Of a stretch of DNA of 64,000 nucleotides, positions 44,245 to 55,401 are shown one piece after another. The notes under the pieces were generated by a model. The model ran no database searches. It saw only the letters and a program-made list of their open reading frames with translations, and was not told the DNA's origin. Location: NCBI GenBank assembly GCA_022447545.1, contig JAKVBI010000019.1, forward strand, positions 86,193 to 150,192, given 5' to 3'. The position numbers and the translations under genes were made by a program. The DNA comes from Myxococcota bacterium. GTDB taxonomy: Bacteria; Myxococcota_A; UBA9160; SMWR01. The number at the start of each line of letters is the position of its first letter. Position 1 is the first letter of the stretch.

Positions 44245-45183
44245 ATGGCTCGATCAATGGAAACAGACGCGGAGAGTGGTTTTTCGGTTCCGTCCGAATC
44301 CAAACCGCCGTGGCTTCGGGTTCGGCTCCCGCTGGCACCGGAAATCGAGCAGACGCGCCAGTTGGTGCGCCGTTTCGGGCTAAATACGGTATGCGAAGAG
44401 GCGGCCTGCCCCAATTTGCCCGAGTGCTGGTCTCAAAGGCACGCCACCGTGATGATTCTGGGGAGCGTGTGCACACGCGCCTGCGCGTTCTGTGCCGTCG
44501 ACACCGGGCTTCCCGATCGCCTGGATGCCGGAGAGCCCGAGCGGCTCGCGCGAGCTGTGGCAGAGCTCGGCCTGCAGCATGTGGTCGTGACGTCCGTCGA
44601 TCGCGATGATCTGCCCGACGGCGGGGCGAGTCATTTCGCCCGTTGTATCCGAGAAATCCGGGGTAGGTCACCGGGTACGACCATCGAGGTATTGACGCCG
44701 GATTTCCGGCGCAAGGCACGCGCTGTGGACACCGTCGTGGCGGCGGGTCCAGACGTCTACAACCATAATCTCGAAACGGTGCCCCGACTCTACCGCTCGA
44801 TCCGACCGGGTGCGGATTATCGTCACTCCCTCGAACTCTTGCGAGAGGCCAAGGAGCTCGCGCCCACGCTCTTCACCAAATCGGGCGTGATGTTGGGTCT
44901 GGGCGAGCGGAAGCACGAGGTGCTCTCGCTCATGGATGATCTGAGAGCCGTGGATGTCGATTTTTTGACGATCGGGCAGTACCTGAGGCCGTCCGCTGAC
45001 AAGGCGCCGGTCGAGCGCTACGTCGAGCCTGATGAATTCAAGGAGTTGGCGCAGGAGGCCTACCTGCGCAACTTCTCTCTAGTTTCGTCGTCTCCTTTGA
45101 CGAGATCCTCGTATCATGCAGACGCGGACTTCGCGGTGTTGAAAGCGAAACGGAAAGGGCGAGAGGTGGAACATGGCAGCTGA
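44245..45183 (+). CDS. lipA: Lipoyl synthase
   Basis: A 312-residue radical-SAM enzyme that inserts sulfur at C6 and C8 of protein-bound octanoyl groups. The auxiliary cluster cysteines are C50, C55 and C61 (C-x4-C-x5-C) and the SAM cluster CTRACAFC gives C76, C80, C83. The start is ATG 44245 or 44257; no strong ribosome site. It overlaps aceE by 11 bases, so lipoate synthesis is coupled to the lipoyl enzymes it serves. The lipB octanoyltransferase gene is not in the window. Confidence 0.94.
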   Translation: MARSMETDAESGFSVPSESKPPWLRVRLPLAPEIEQTRQLVRRFGLNTVCEEAACPNLPECWSQRHATVMILGSVCTRACAFCAVDTGLPDRLDAGEPERLARAVAELGLQHVVVTSVDRDDLPDGGASHFARCIREIRGRSPGTTIEVLTPDFRRKARAVDTVVAAGPDVYNHNLETVPRLYRSIRPGADYRHSLELLREAKELAPTLFTKSGVMLGLGERKHEVLSLMDDLRAVDVDFLTIGQYLRPSADKAPVERYVEPDEFKELAQEAYLRNFSLVSSSPLTRSSYHADADFAVLKAKRKGREVEHGS

Positions 45184-47827
45184 CCATGACATCGACCCCG
45201 ATGAGACCAGAGAGTGGATCGACTCTCTGCGTTCGGTACTCGAGACAGAGGGCGTGCCCCGCGCGCATTTCCTAATCGAGGCATTGATCGATACGGCGCG
45301 CCGTTCCGGTGCCCATCTGCCCTACAAGGCAACGACCGCCTACGTGAACACCATCGATGTCGCCGATGAGGAACGCAACCCGGGCGAGCCGGATCTCGAG
45401 CATCGAATTCGCTCGATCATCCGCTGGAACGCTCTCGCCACCGTGGTTCGGGCCAACCAGTTCTCTCCGGAACTCGGGGGGCACATCTCCACATTTGCAT
45501 CAGCGGCAACCCTCTATGACGTCGGTTTCAATCACTTCTTCCACGCGCCAAGCGCCGAGCATGGCGGTGACATGGTGTACTTCCAGGGGCATAGCGCTCC
45601 AGGCATCTACGCTCGGGCCTTCATCGAGGGGCGCATCACCGAGGAGCAGCTTCTTCACTTCAGACAGGAGACCGAGGGCCGCGGGCTTTCCTCCTATCCG
45701 CATCCGTGGCTGATGCCCGACTTCTGGGAGTTTCCGACGGTCTCCATGGGGCTCTCGCCCCTGATGGGGATCTATCAGGCGCGTTTCATGAAATATCTTC
45801 ACGAGCGCAAACTCCTGGATACTTCGGATCGCAAGGTGTGGGTTTTTTGCGGGGATGGTGAGATGGACGAGCCCGAGTCTCTGGGCGCTATCTCCCTGGC
45901 TGCGCGGGAAGAACTCGACAACCTGATCTTCGTGGTCAATTGCAACCTGCAGCGCTTGGACGGACCCGTGCGTGGCAATGGGAAGATCATCCAGGAACTC
46001 GAAGGGAGCTTCCGCGGAGCGGGTTGGAACGTGTTGAAGGTCATCTGGGGAGACGGCTGGGATCCTCTGCTGGCTCGTGACCGAGAGGGTCTGTTGCTCC
46101 GGCGGATGGAGGAGGCCCTCGACGGCGATTACCAGAACTACAAGGCCAAGGGCGGTGCCTATACGCGAGAGCACTTTTTCGGGAAGTATCCCGAGTTGCG
46201 CAAGATGGTGGCCAACCTCACCGATGGTGACATCTGGAGGCTCAATCGTGGAGGTCATGACCCACAGAAGGTCTATGCCGCCTACGCGGCTGCGGTGAAA
46301 ACCGAGGGGCAGCCCACCGTGATCCTCGCAAAAACCGTCAAGGGCTACGGGCTCGGCAAGTCTGGCGAGAGCGTGAACATCGCCCACCAGCTCAAGAAGC
46401 CACCGCTGGAAGCGTTGCAGGCCTTTCGAGATCGCTACCGGATCCCAATCTCCGACGAGCGGTTGGGTGAGGTGCCCTTCTACAAACCCCCCGAAGACAG
46501 TCCGGAGATGGCCTATCTGCGCGAGCGCCGCGAAGCTCTTGGCGGGTACCTCCCGGCCCGGAGGGACTCGGCTCCCGCCCTCACGATCCCGCCTTTCGAA
46601 GCCTTTGCGTCCCAGACCGAGGGCACGGGAGAGCGGGAGATCTCCACGACCATGGCCTTCGTGCGGCTCCTCACGGCCATGACTCGTGATTCGGAACTCG
46701 GTCCCCACGTGGTGCCCATCGTTGCCGACGAGGCGCGGACTTTCGGAATGGAGGGCCTCTTTCGCACTCTGGGTATCTACGCGGCCAAGGGCCAGCTCTA
46801 CGATCCCGTCGATGCGGATGAGGTCATGTACTACAAGGAGGAGAAGAGCGGACAGATCCTGCAGGAGGGACTTTCGGAAGCAGGCTCCATTGGTTCTTGG
46901 ATCGCGGCAGGCACCGCCTACGCGAACCACGCCATCCAGATGATCCCGTTCTTCATCTTCTATTCGATGTTCGGTTTTCAGCGCGTGGGCGACCTGGTGT
47001 GGGCGGCGGGTGACAGTCAGGCGCGGGGGTTCTTGATGGGCGGAACCTCCGGTCGCACGACCCTTGCCGGAGAGGGGTTGCAGCACACGGACGGTCATAG
47101 CCACGTCCTCGCCTCCACCGTGCCGAACTGCCGCGCTTACGACCCGACATTCAATTACGAGCTCGCCGTGATCCTTCACGACGGGCTGCAGCGGATGTAT
47201 GGAGACGGCGAGCGAATTTTCTACTACATCACCGTGATGAACGAGAACTACGCCCACCCGCCCATGCCCGAGGGGGTGACCGACGGGATCGTCAAGGGGA
47301 TGTACCTGTTGCGCGAGGGACGTGAGAACTCTCGTCGGGTCCAGTTGCTGGGATCGGGGGCGATTCTGCGCGAGGTGATCGCGGCTGCGGAGATCCTCGA
47401 AGAGGAGTATGACGTTGGCTCGGACGTCTGGAGTGTGACCAGTATGACGGAGTTGCGACGCGAAGGGCTGGATGTCGAGCGATGGAACCGGCTCCACCCG
47501 GAACAGCCCCCGCGCAGGAGTTACGTCGAGGAGTGCCTGGCAGCGCGGCCGGGCCCCGTGATTGCAGCCACCGATTACATGAAGGTCTACTCGGACCAGA
47601 TCCGCCCATTCGTTCCGCACGATTTCACCGCTCTGGGAACCGACGGGTATGGGCGAAGCGACCTGCGCAAGAGCCTGAGATCCTTCTTCGAGGTCGATCG
47701 GCGGTACGTGGCGGCGGCCGCCCTCGAAGCCCTTTCGCGAGAGGGCACTCTCGAGGGGCGTTTCGTCGCCGAAGCCATGGCCAAGCTCGGAATCGATCCC
47801 GAGAAGCCGAACCCCGTGACGGTGTAG
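45173..47827 (+). CDS. aceE: Pyruvate dehydrogenase E1, homodimeric (AceE)
   Basis: An 884-residue E1 that decarboxylates pyruvate and loads the lipoyl arm. The size and the single chain are those of the E. coli-type homodimeric enzyme. ThDP motif [11 protein letters not shown] to [15 protein letters not shown] is near 223-262, and the conserved [10 protein letters not shown] and HTDGHSHV segments are present. GAAC-like spacing is short as the start lies in the lipA frame overlap. It is followed by aceF after 17 bases. Confidence 0.96.
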   Translation: MAADHDIDPDETREWIDSLRSVLETEGVPRAHFLIEALIDTARRSGAHLPYKATTAYVNTIDVADEERNPGEPDLEHRIRSIIRWNALATVVRANQFSPELGGHISTFASAATLYDVGFNHFFHAPSAEHGGDMVYFQGHSAPGIYARAFIEGRITEEQLLHFRQETEGRGLSSYPHPWLMPDFWEFPTVSMGLSPLMGIYQARFMKYLHERKLLDTSDRKVWVFCGDGEMDEPESLGAISLAAREELDNLIFVVNCNLQRLDGPVRGNGKIIQELEGSFRGAGWNVLKVIWGDGWDPLLARDREGLLLRRMEEALDGDYQNYKAKGGAYTREHFFGKYPELRKMVANLTDGDIWRLNRGGHDPQKVYAAYAAAVKTEGQPTVILAKTVKGYGLGKSGESVNIAHQLKKPPLEALQAFRDRYRIPISDERLGEVPFYKPPEDSPEMAYLRERREALGGYLPARRDSAPALTIPPFEAFASQTEGTGEREISTTMAFVRLLTAMTRDSELGPHVVPIVADEARTFGMEGLFRTLGIYAAKGQLYDPVDADEVMYYKEEKSGQILQEGLSEAGSIGSWIAAGTAYANHAIQMIPFFIFYSMFGFQRVGDLVWAAGDSQARGFLMGGTSGRTTLAGEGLQHTDGHSHVLASTVPNCRAYDPTFNYELAVILHDGLQRMYGDGERIFYYITVMNENYAHPPMPEGVTDGIVKGMYLLREGRENSRRVQLLGSGAILREVIAAAEILEEEYDVGSDVWSVTSMTELRREGLDVERWNRLHPEQPPRRSYVEECLAARPGPVIAATDYMKVYSDQIRPFVPHDFTALGTDGYGRSDLRKSLRSFFEVDRRYVAAAALEALSREGTLEGRFVAEAMAKLGIDPEKPNPVTV

Positions 47828-47844
47828 GGCAGGGCGTTCGACTC

Positions 47845-49203
47845 ATGGCATTGCTCGAAGTCCGGGTTCCCGATATCGGTGATTTCGATGAAGTCGAAGT
47901 GATCGAGTTGCTTGTCGCGGTGGGCGATCAGGTCGTCGTCGAGCAGTCTCTGGTGACCCTGGAGAGCGACAAGGCGACCATGGAGCTCCCGTCACCCCAG
48001 GCCGGTGTGATCCGCGAACTGCACGTGGCTCTTGGCGACAAGGTCAGCCAGGGGAGCCCTCTGGTGACCATCGAGGCGGCTGCCGAGGAAGCCGCCGGCG
48101 ACGCGGAGCCGGCCGGCGAACCGGCTGCTCCCAGCGAGGCCCCCGTGGAGCCCGCTCCCCCAACCACTCCACCGAGCGAGGAACCCGAACCGCGAGGGGA
48201 CCCGCCGGTTCCGAACCTTTTGCGCCAGCCACTCGAGGGGCATGCCTCTGGAGACTCGGAGCCCATTGACACCCTTCAGGCGCCGGCGGCAGCCATTCCC
48301 CACGCAAGCCCCTCGGTGCGTCGGCTCGCTAGGGAGTTCGGAATCGATCTGCTGCATGTATCGGGGACGGGACGTAAGGGTCGAATTCTGAAGCTGGACC
48401 TCCAGGCGTTCGTGAAGAGTTCCCTGGCGGCGATTCCCGAGTCTCCGCATCCCGCGGCGGAGTTGTCGTGGCCAAAGATGCCCGAGATCGATTTCTCGAA
48501 ATACGGAGAGGTCGAACGGGAGAGCTTGAACAAGATTCGCCGGGCTTCCGCCCGTAACCTTCACCGTTCCTGGGTGACGGTTCCTCATGTCACTCAGTTC
48601 GATGAGGCGGACATCACGGATCTCGAGGAGTTTCGCCGTTCGAAGGCGATGTCTCCCCACGATCCCCAGCAACCGAAACTCACGATCCTCGTGTTCCTGA
48701 TGAAGGCGCTCACCGTGGCCCTCAAGGACTTTCCCCAGTTCAACTCGTCTCTCGATCCGAACGGCGAGGAGTTGATTCTGAAGAAGTACTTCCATATCGG
48801 CGTGGCGGTCGACACGGAGAACGGCCTGATGGTTCCCGTCATTCGCGACGTGGACAAGAAGGGGCTGGTCCAGTTGTCGCAGGAGTTGGCAGAGATCAGC
48901 CAGAGGGCCAGGGATCGAAAGCTGGGACCGGAAGATCTTTCCGGGGCCAGCATCACCATTTCGAGTCTTGGGGGCATTGGTGGCACCGCATTCACCCCGA
49001 TCGTCAACGCTCCCGAGGTTGCCATTCTCGGGGTGTCCCGGGCGCAGATCAAACCCGTATACCAGGACGGAGAGTTCCAGCCCCGTCTCTTCTTGCCGCT
49101 TTCTCTCTCCTACGATCACCGGGTGATCGATGGCGCCGATGCGGTGCGTTTCACCACCCGCCTGGCGTCGGTCGTCTCCGACGTCCGGAATCTGATCCTA
49201 TGA
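47845..49203 (+). CDS. aceF: Dihydrolipoyl acetyltransferase E2 (AceF)
   Basis: A 452-residue E2. A single lipoyl domain (1-80) has ESDKAT with the lipoyl Lys at K43. An Ala/Pro-rich linker (85-150) precedes the peripheral-subunit-binding domain (about 152-190: SPSVRRLAREFG). The catalytic domain ends with YDHRVIDGADAVRF, the HxxxDG motif. The start is ATG 47845; the frame opens earlier inside aceE. The stop overlaps lpd in ATGA. Proteobacterial AceF often has two or three lipoyl domains; here there is one, and the second is carried on Lpd. Confidence 0.95.
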   Translation: MALLEVRVPDIGDFDEVEVIELLVAVGDQVVVEQSLVTLESDKATMELPSPQAGVIRELHVALGDKVSQGSPLVTIEAAAEEAAGDAEPAGEPAAPSEAPVEPAPPTTPPSEEPEPRGDPPVPNLLRQPLEGHASGDSEPIDTLQAPAAAIPHASPSVRRLAREFGIDLLHVSGTGRKGRILKLDLQAFVKSSLAAIPESPHPAAELSWPKMPEIDFSKYGEVERESLNKIRRASARNLHRSWVTVPHVTQFDEADITDLEEFRRSKAMSPHDPQQPKLTILVFLMKALTVALKDFPQFNSSLDPNGEELILKKYFHIGVAVDTENGLMVPVIRDVDKKGLVQLSQELAEISQRARDRKLGPEDLSGASITISSLGGIGGTAFTPIVNAPEVAILGVSRAQIKPVYQDGEFQPRLFLPLSLSYDHRVIDGADAVRFTTRLASVVSDVRNLIL

Positions 49204-50987
49204 ATGGAGAAGCTGTCGAGATTCGAGTGCCGACGATCGGAGATTTCGAAGACGTCGAAGTCATCGAGATCCTGGTGGCTCCGGGAGATTCTGTCGTCGT
49301 CGAGCAGTCTCTGATCACTCTCGAAAGCGACAAGGCCACCATGGAGATCCCCTCTCCTCATGAGGGAGTCGTGGCCGAGGTGTTCGTGGAACTCGGTGCG
49401 CGGGTTTCCGAGGGGAAGCCCATCTTGAGCCTCCAGGTCTCCGCCACCGATGCCTCCACGGAGGCTGGTGCTCCTCGGGCCGAGCCCGAACCTGTTTCTG
49501 ACTCTCCGACTACCGAATCTTCAGCTTCTGGATCGGCGTCTTCGGAATCGAAGAGCGCAGCGATGGGAGGGCGAGGAGACCTGGACGCTGAAGTGGTCGT
49601 CCTGGGGGGTGGTCCCGGGGGGTACACGGCGGCCTTCCGAGCTGCAGATCTCGGGAAGAAGGTCGTGCTCGTCGAGCGCTACGAAACCCTCGGAGGGGTG
49701 TGCCTCAACGTCGGTTGTATTCCGTCCAAGGCGCTGCTGCACGTGTCCGATGTGATGACCGAGGCGCGCGCGCTGGCCGATCATGGTGTGGACTTCGGGG
49801 AGCCGACGCTGGACCTCGATCGGCTTCGAGGCCACAAGAACGGAGTGGTGGAGAAACTTACGAGTGGTCTCGCGGGTCTGGCCCGCCGCCGCAAGGTGGA
49901 GGTCGTTCGCGGCGAAGGGCGTTTCACGGGTCCGAACCGGATGGATGTGACGACTCCTGAGGGTTCTCGACTCGACGTCGCCTTCGACAACGCCATCATC
50001 GCCGTAGGATCTCAGGCGGTGCGATTGCCCGGTTTTCCGGACGATCCGCGCATCATGGATTCGACCCGTGCCTTGGAGTTGGCGGATGTGCCCGAGCGCC
50101 TGGCGGTGATCGGCGGAGGCATCATCGGCCTCGAAATGGCAGGCGTCTATCACGCTCTGGGTTCCAAGGTCACGATCATCGAGTTGTTGGATGCCTTGAT
50201 GGATGGGGCTGATGCCGATCTCGTCGAACCACTGGGAAAGATCATCCGCAACCGGTACGAAAACATCTTCCTGGGAACGCGGGTCACGGGGGTCGAACTC
50301 GACGACACCGGGGTGCGCTTGAGTCTCGATGGCCCGGAAGCCCCCGATACGGATCGGTTCGACCGTGTGCTGATGTCGGTGGGGCGACGACCCAATGGGG
50401 CCGAGATCGACGCCCACCTGGCGGGCGTCGAGGTGGACGAGAGGAATTTCATCCCAGTCGATGATCAGCAGCGCACCAACGTTTCTCACATCTATGCGAT
50501 AGGCGACGTGACGGGTCCTCCCATGCTCGCCCACAAGGCGACCCACGAGGGGCGGGTCGCGGCCGAAGTCATCGCCGGCCTGGTGTCGAGTTTTCTCGAC
50601 CGGACGATTCCCTCGGTGGCCTACACCGACCCGGAGGTCGCGTGGATGGGGCTGACTGAGGCCGAGGCCAGCGAACGTGGGATCGAAGTGCGCAAGGCGT
50701 CATTCCCCTGGGCGGCCAGCGGCCGAGCTCTGGGGGTGGGGCGCAGCGAGGGACGGACGAAACTGCTGTTTGAGCCCGAAGGCGGGCGCTTGCTCGGCGC
50801 GGGAATGGTGGGCCCCAACGCCGGGGAGTTGATCGCCGAGACGGTCCTCGCCTACGAGATGGGAGCCGATGCCGAGGACATCGCGCTGACGATTCACGCG
50901 CACCCGACGCTTTCTGAAACCGTGGCGATGTCGGCGGAGATGGCCGAGGGAACGATCACGGATCTCTACGTACCCAAGCGCCGCTAG
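49200..50987 (+). CDS. lpd: Dihydrolipoyl dehydrogenase E3 with N-terminal lipoyl domain
   Basis: A 595-residue flavoprotein that reoxidises dihydrolipoyl groups. Residues 1-80 form an extra lipoyl domain (ESDKAT, K45) nearly identical in pattern to that of AceF. A Ser/Ala linker (about 85-122) follows. The disulfide reductase part starts at GGGPGG (136-141), with active cysteines GGVCLNVGC (C168, C173) and the C-terminal HAHPTLSE His-Glu. Such lipoyl-fused E3s are known in some Proteobacteria. It is the end of the lipA-aceE-aceF-lpd operon and converges on pgi with four bases of overlap. Confidence 0.95.
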   Translation: MNGEAVEIRVPTIGDFEDVEVIEILVAPGDSVVVEQSLITLESDKATMEIPSPHEGVVAEVFVELGARVSEGKPILSLQVSATDASTEAGAPRAEPEPVSDSPTTESSASGSASSESKSAAMGGRGDLDAEVVVLGGGPGGYTAAFRAADLGKKVVLVERYETLGGVCLNVGCIPSKALLHVSDVMTEARALADHGVDFGEPTLDLDRLRGHKNGVVEKLTSGLAGLARRRKVEVVRGEGRFTGPNRMDVTTPEGSRLDVAFDNAIIAVGSQAVRLPGFPDDPRIMDSTRALELADVPERLAVIGGGIIGLEMAGVYHALGSKVTIIELLDALMDGADADLVEPLGKIIRNRYENIFLGTRVTGVELDDTGVRLSLDGPEAPDTDRFDRVLMSVGRRPNGAEIDAHLAGVEVDERNFIPVDDQQRTNVSHIYAIGDVTGPPMLAHKATHEGRVAAEVIAGLVSSFLDRTIPSVAYTDPEVAWMGLTEAEASERGIEVRKASFPWAASGRALGVGRSEGRTKLLFEPEGGRLLGAGMVGPNAGELIAETVLAYEMGADAEDIALTIHAHPTLSETVAMSAEMAEGTITDLYVPKRR

Positions 50988-52657
50988 GGGGCCGTTGGAT
51001 CCGTCGACCTTCGTCGACGCCGCTTGTATTCGTTGATGAGGCCGTTGGTTGATGCATCGTGACTCGTCACGGGCCCGGAGTCGTTCAGTTCGCCCTGGAT
51101 TGATTGGGCGAGCTGCTTGCCCAGTTCCACGCCCCATTGGTCGAAGGAGTTCACTCCCCAGATCACGCCCTGGCTGAAGATCTTGTGCTCGTATAGTGCG
51201 ATGAGCATGCCCAGAGTGAAGGGGTCCAGGCGGTCGAACAGGAGGCTGTTGCTGGGACGGTTCCCCTCGAACACGAGATGGGGAAGGAGTTCTTCGAGTG
51301 CGGAGCCCGACAGGCCGCGGCTCTCCAGGTCCGCCCGAACCTCCGCCTCGGACTTTCCCAGCATCAATGCTTCGGTCTGAGCGAAGAAGTTCGAGAGCAG
51401 GATTTCGTGGTGGTTCCCGATGGGGTTGTGGGATTGGGCTGCTGCAAGGAAATCACAGGGAACGAGTCGGGTGCCCTGGTGGATGAGTTGATAGAAGGCG
51501 TGCTGGCCGTTGGTTCCGGGCTCGCCCCAGATGATGGGCCCCGTCGAAATGCCCACGCGTTCGCCGTCCCGGTTCACGCTCTTGCCATTGCTCTCCATGT
51601 CACCTTGCTGCAGGTAGGCGGGAAAACGGTGCAGATACTGGTCATAGGGAAGGATCGCCGTGGTCTCGGCCCCGAGAAAGTTCCCATACCAGATACTCAG
51701 CAGTGCCAACGTGACGGGAAGGTTGCTTTCGAGAGGTTCGCTTCGGAAGTGCTCGTCCATCGCATGGGCACCCTCGAGGAGTTCTTCGAATCGGTCGAAT
51801 CCGATGGCCAAAGCGATGGAGGTGCCGATCGCCGACCAGAGCGAGTAGCGTCCTCCCACCCAGTCCCAGAACTCGAACATGTTGTCGGGGTCGATCCCGA
51901 ATTCGATGACGGCTTCTCGGTTGGTCGACATGGCCGCGAAATGCCGTGCGATGTGAGATTCGTCGTGAGCGCTTTCGAGGAACCAGCGCCGCGCGCTCCG
52001 GGCGTTGGTCATGGTCTCCTGCGTGGTGAAGGTCTTCGAAGCGATCAGAAACAGCGTGGTTTCGGGATCACAAGCGTGCAGGGTCTCGACGAGATGTGTG
52101 CCGTCCACGTTCGAGACGTAGTGCGTGGTCAGATCGCGGCTCGCATAGGGGGTGAGCGCTTCAGTCACCATGACCGGGCCGAGGTCCGAACCGCCGATTC
52201 CGAGGTTCACCACGTCGGTGATGCGTCGGTTCGTGAAGCCCGTCCACGAACCGTCACGAATGGCGGTGCTGAATTGCTGGATGCGTTCGAGAACACGCCG
52301 AACGTCCGGCATGACATCGGCTCCGTCGACTTCGACGGGTCGATCCGATCGGTTGCGCAGTGCGATGTGGAGAACCGCACGGTCTTCGGTGGTGTTGATG
52401 CGTTGGCCGGTGAACATCCGGTCGATCCAGTGGGGCAGTTCGGCTTCGCGGGCGAGATCGACTAAAAGGGAGTGAGTCTGTTCGACGATTCGGTTCTTCG
52501 AATAGTCGAGTAGTAGATCGCGAAATCTCAGCGAAAAGCGCTCGAAGCGCTCGGGGTCGTCTCGGAAGAGGTCGCGCATGTGCAACTCTGCGACTTCGTC
52601 CCGGTGGGCGTTCAGGCTTCGCCAGGCGTCGGATTCGTCGATGCGTCGCGTGCTCAA
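50984..52657 (-). CDS. pgi: Glucose-6-phosphate isomerase
   Basis: A 557-residue enzyme interconverting glucose-6-P and fructose-6-P. The signatures are [41 protein letters not shown] and [18 protein letters not shown]. The length fits E. coli-type Pgi. Starts at a TTG (52657). Lies 14 bases after the CnoX-like gene on the same strand. Confidence 0.96.
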   Translation of the reverse strand: MSTRRIDESDAWRSLNAHRDEVAELHMRDLFRDDPERFERFSLRFRDLLLDYSKNRIVEQTHSLLVDLAREAELPHWIDRMFTGQRINTTEDRAVLHIALRNRSDRPVEVDGADVMPDVRRVLERIQQFSTAIRDGSWTGFTNRRITDVVNLGIGGSDLGPVMVTEALTPYASRDLTTHYVSNVDGTHLVETLHACDPETTLFLIASKTFTTQETMTNARSARRWFLESAHDESHIARHFAAMSTNREAVIEFGIDPDNMFEFWDWVGGRYSLWSAIGTSIALAIGFDRFEELLEGAHAMDEHFRSEPLESNLPVTLALLSIWYGNFLGAETTAILPYDQYLHRFPAYLQQGDMESNGKSVNRDGERVGISTGPIIWGEPGTNGQHAFYQLIHQGTRLVPCDFLAAAQSHNPIGNHHEILLSNFFAQTEALMLGKSEAEVRADLESRGLSGSALEELLPHLVFEGNRPSNSLLFDRLDPFTLGMLIALYEHKIFSQGVIWGVNSFDQWGVELGKQLAQSIQGELNDSGPVTSHDASTNGLINEYKRRRRRSTDPTAP

Positions 52658-52670
52658 AGCCGGTTCGATC

Positions 52671-53537
52671 TCATCGGTAGAGGGCCCGCGCCAGCTGCTG
52701 GCGATAGTGACGCGCGACGTCGCTTTCGTTTCCCAGCAACTCGAAGATGTCGAGCATGGTTTTGCGGGCGGCGTCTCCGTCTCGATCCGAGTCGCGCTTT
52801 ACGACTTCGAGCAATTCCGACAAGGCGTCCTCGTGCTGGTCCCGGGCTGCGAGGTGCCGTCCCAGCGCCAGTCGCGCATCGAGGTCGCCGGGATCGCGTG
52901 TCAGGGTGTCGCGCAAATCGGCTTCGTTTTCGCCCGTGTCGTTGGCGGTGCGGAGCTGTGCGGCCAGGTGGTCGATCTTCTTCTCGACCTCGGCACTGTT
53001 TGTGCGGATCTGTTCCAGGGCTTGTTGGGCTTCTTGGATTTGGCCGCGCGCATGCGCGACTCGAACCCGTCCAAGCTGTGCAAGTGCGTGTTTGGCATCG
53101 AGTTCGAGTGCCTCTTGGTAGCAGGTCTCCGCCGCATCGAGGTCGCCCTCGGCGAGTCGTGCATCCCCATCGGTGACGCGTTCGTCGGCGGGGCTGGGGA
53201 TCAGTTCAGCGAGGAACTGGCGCACCGCCGATTCGGGCTGAGCCCCGACGAACTCGCAGACGACCTCTCCATCGCGAAACCCCGCCACTGCCGGGATACT
53301 TCGTACCTGGTAACGCCCGGCACTGTCCGGCGCCTCGTCGACGTTGACTTTGGCGAGCAGGAAGCCACCGGCGAACTCCGTGGCCAAGGTCTCGAGGATG
53401 GGCCCCAGGGCGCGGCAGGGGCCGCACCAGGGTGCCCAGAAGTCCACCACCACGGGGGTCTGGCGAGAGCGCTCGAGAACCTCGGCCTCGAAGTCCGAGT
53501 CCCCGACCTCGAAGCTCCAGCCCTCAGCTGCTGCCAT
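52671..53537 (-). CDS. cnoX: Thioredoxin-TPR co-chaperone, CnoX/YbbN type
   Basis: A 288-residue protein with an N-terminal thioredoxin domain (active site WCGPC, 37-41; cis-Pro SIPA) and a C-terminal TPR-like helical domain from about 115 to 288. This is the CnoX (YbbN) architecture, a chaperedoxin acting with GroEL or DnaK. E. coli CnoX lacks an intact CxxC, but here it is intact, so redox activity is possible. The ATG at 53537 is used; a TTG three codons earlier is alternative. pgi follows. Confidence 0.88.
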   Translation of the reverse strand: MAAAEGWSFEVGDSDFEAEVLERSRQTPVVVDFWAPWCGPCRALGPILETLATEFAGGFLLAKVNVDEAPDSAGRYQVRSIPAVAGFRDGEVVCEFVGAQPESAVRQFLAELIPSPADERVTDGDARLAEGDLDAAETCYQEALELDAKHALAQLGRVRVAHARGQIQEAQQALEQIRTNSAEVEKKIDHLAAQLRTANDTGENEADLRDTLTRDPGDLDARLALGRHLAARDQHEDALSELLEVVKRDSDRDGDAARKTMLDIFELLGNESDVARHYRQQLARALYR

Positions 53538-53562
53538 GACCGTCAAGCGCGAGCTCCGTAGT

Positions 53563-54111
53563 TCAGATGGCCTTGATATCGCTCAGCGCGATCTTGCGCT
53601 GGGCGATGTTCTGGAAGGGGTCGCCGCCGGCGTAGACCTCTTCGCCCGTCAACCGGTCCTCGTCGTGGTCCACGGGCCAGACGACCCCCATGCGGTACTC
53701 AGTGAAGTAGTAGGCGTCCGGATCGTCCACCTCGATCTTCATGGCACGAAGAGTCGCGCCGGGATAGACCTGGCGCATGATGCCCTCGGTGAACACCGAG
53801 TGGTCGTCGACGATGACCCGGTCGCAAGCGAATTCCAAATGGTGGGCTCCCGTCTGAACAATGGTCCGGTCGTAGAAGCCGCGGACCGCATCCTTGCTCC
53901 CGGAGGGGTTCATGTCGCGATCCTCGGGATTGCTGTGGATGATGTATCGAGGGCTCTCGGTGAGCGTCGCCACGACGCCCTCGACGTCTGCCTGGGCCTC
54001 GCATTTCATGTGCGCGAGAACGAGTTCCAGATTGCGGCGGCGCCTGGGGTCGGTTTCGGCGTTCATCTGCTGCTCGACGAGTTTCCAGGTGTTGCTCGGG
54101 TCGATGACCAT
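53563..54111 (-). CDS. NTF2/SnoaL-like protein
   Basis: A 182-residue protein with an NTF2-like core (about 25-150): a VEGVVATLTESPRYIIHSNP helix-strand and a GFYDRTIVQTG segment. Function unknown; such proteins bind small molecules or are isomerases. It precedes the CnoX-like gene by 25 bases on the same strand. It has no signal peptide. It is divergent from moaA. Confidence 0.7.
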   Translation of the reverse strand: MVIDPSNTWKLVEQQMNAETDPRRRRNLELVLAHMKCEAQADVEGVVATLTESPRYIIHSNPEDRDMNPSGSKDAVRGFYDRTIVQTGAHHLEFACDRVIVDDHSVFTEGIMRQVYPGATLRAMKIEVDDPDAYYFTEYRMGVVWPVDHDEDRLTGEEVYAGGDPFQNIAQRKIALSDIKAI

Positions 54112-54350
54112 GGCGGGGCTCCTGCGTCCAGGTTGCGATCTACTATGCGGGGGTGTCCCCGGTGATTCAAGCCGTTCCCGAGCTCGCCCCGGGGCTCGAC
54201 GGTTGCGTCGAAACGGCGTTCGTGTTGAAGTATGCTGCTCTTTCGGCCGGGTACCAGGGTGGCTTTCCGAGACGTCCCATCCCGGGCAGCTCGCACCCTC
54301 CCGGAAGGTCTCACTCTCTGGAGTCTTTTACTCTCTCGGAGTCGTCTCGC

Positions 54351-55379
54351 TTGGAAGCCCTGACCGATCAACTCGGGCGTGGGATTCGAGATCTGCGGAT
54401 CTCGGTGACCGATCGTTGCAATTTTCGCTGCCCCTATTGCATGCCCATCGAAACCTACGGTGAGAACTACGAGTTCCTTGCCAAGCCCGAATTGCTGACG
54501 TTCGAGGAGATCGAGCGGTTGACTCGTCTGTTCGTCGCTCACGGGGTCGAGAAATTGCGTATCACCGGCGGCGAGCCACTCCTCCGCCGGGAGTTGCCTT
54601 CGTTGTTGGAGCGTCTCGTGCAGATTCCCGGAGTCGAGGACCTCGCTCTGACGACCAACGGCTATCTACTCGCCGCCCAGGCACAGACGCTGCGCGACGC
54701 TGGCCTCAGACGAATCACCGTGAGTTTGGACAGCCACGACGAGGAGACCTTCAAGCGCATGAGCGGCCGCACCTTCGGACCCCAACGGGTATTCGAGGGG
54801 ATCGAAGCGGCCGATGCTTGCGGCCTTCGGCCGATCAAGATCAACTGCGTCGTTCAACGGGGAGTCAATGATCACCAGATCGTGGATCTGGCTCGGCGAT
54901 TCAAGGGAACCGGTCACATCGTTCGCTTCATCGAATTCATGGACGTGGGTACCTTGAATCGCTGGGACATGGCTCAGGTGGTTTCGGCCGCGGAGATTCG
55001 AGGGCGTATCGAGGCCGAGTTTCCCCTCGACCCGGTCCCGCCTCAATACGAGGGTGAGGTTGCGACCCGCTTCGAGTATCGCGACGGCAGTGGTGAAATC
55101 GGCATCATCAGTTCGGTGAGTGCTCCCTTTTGTGGAGCCTGCAGTCGTGCGCGTTTGACCATCGAGGGCCAGTTGGTGACCTGCCTCTTTGCGTCTCGGG
55201 GAACGGATCTGCGCGGGCCCCTGCGCGATGGTGAGAGCGATGAGGCACTCTCCCAGCGAATCGCCGAGGTATGGGGCAACCGTCGCGACCGCTACTCCGA
55301 GGAACGCGCCGGGCTGCTCGAGGTACGAGGCCCAGACCGCGCGATTTCCAAGATCGAGATGTACCAGGTCGGGGGCTGA
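54351..55379 (+). CDS. moaA: GTP 3',8-cyclase (MoaA), molybdenum cofactor synthesis
   Basis: A 342-residue radical-SAM enzyme for the first step of molybdopterin synthesis. The N-terminal cluster CNFRCPYC (C23, C27, C30) and C-terminal cluster CGAC plus a later Cys (LVTCLF) are present. The protein ends in the usual GG. A TTG at 54351 after CGGAG is preferred; the frame runs from 54153 with a low-complexity lead. No other moa/moe genes are in the window. Confidence 0.93.
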   Translation: MEALTDQLGRGIRDLRISVTDRCNFRCPYCMPIETYGENYEFLAKPELLTFEEIERLTRLFVAHGVEKLRITGGEPLLRRELPSLLERLVQIPGVEDLALTTNGYLLAAQAQTLRDAGLRRITVSLDSHDEETFKRMSGRTFGPQRVFEGIEAADACGLRPIKINCVVQRGVNDHQIVDLARRFKGTGHIVRFIEFMDVGTLNRWDMAQVVSAAEIRGRIEAEFPLDPVPPQYEGEVATRFEYRDGSGEIGIISSVSAPFCGACSRARLTIEGQLVTCLFASRGTDLRGPLRDGESDEALSQRIAEVWGNRRDRYSEERAGLLEVRGPDRAISKIEMYQVGG

Positions 55380-55401
55380 CCTCGGTTCGGTCGGCGGTTG
55401 C

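Noticed and set aside
45500-47620. A 706-residue open frame antisense to aceE
   Set aside because: A shadow of high-GC codon bias; aceE is unambiguous on the other strand, and the antisense translation has no recognisable domain.
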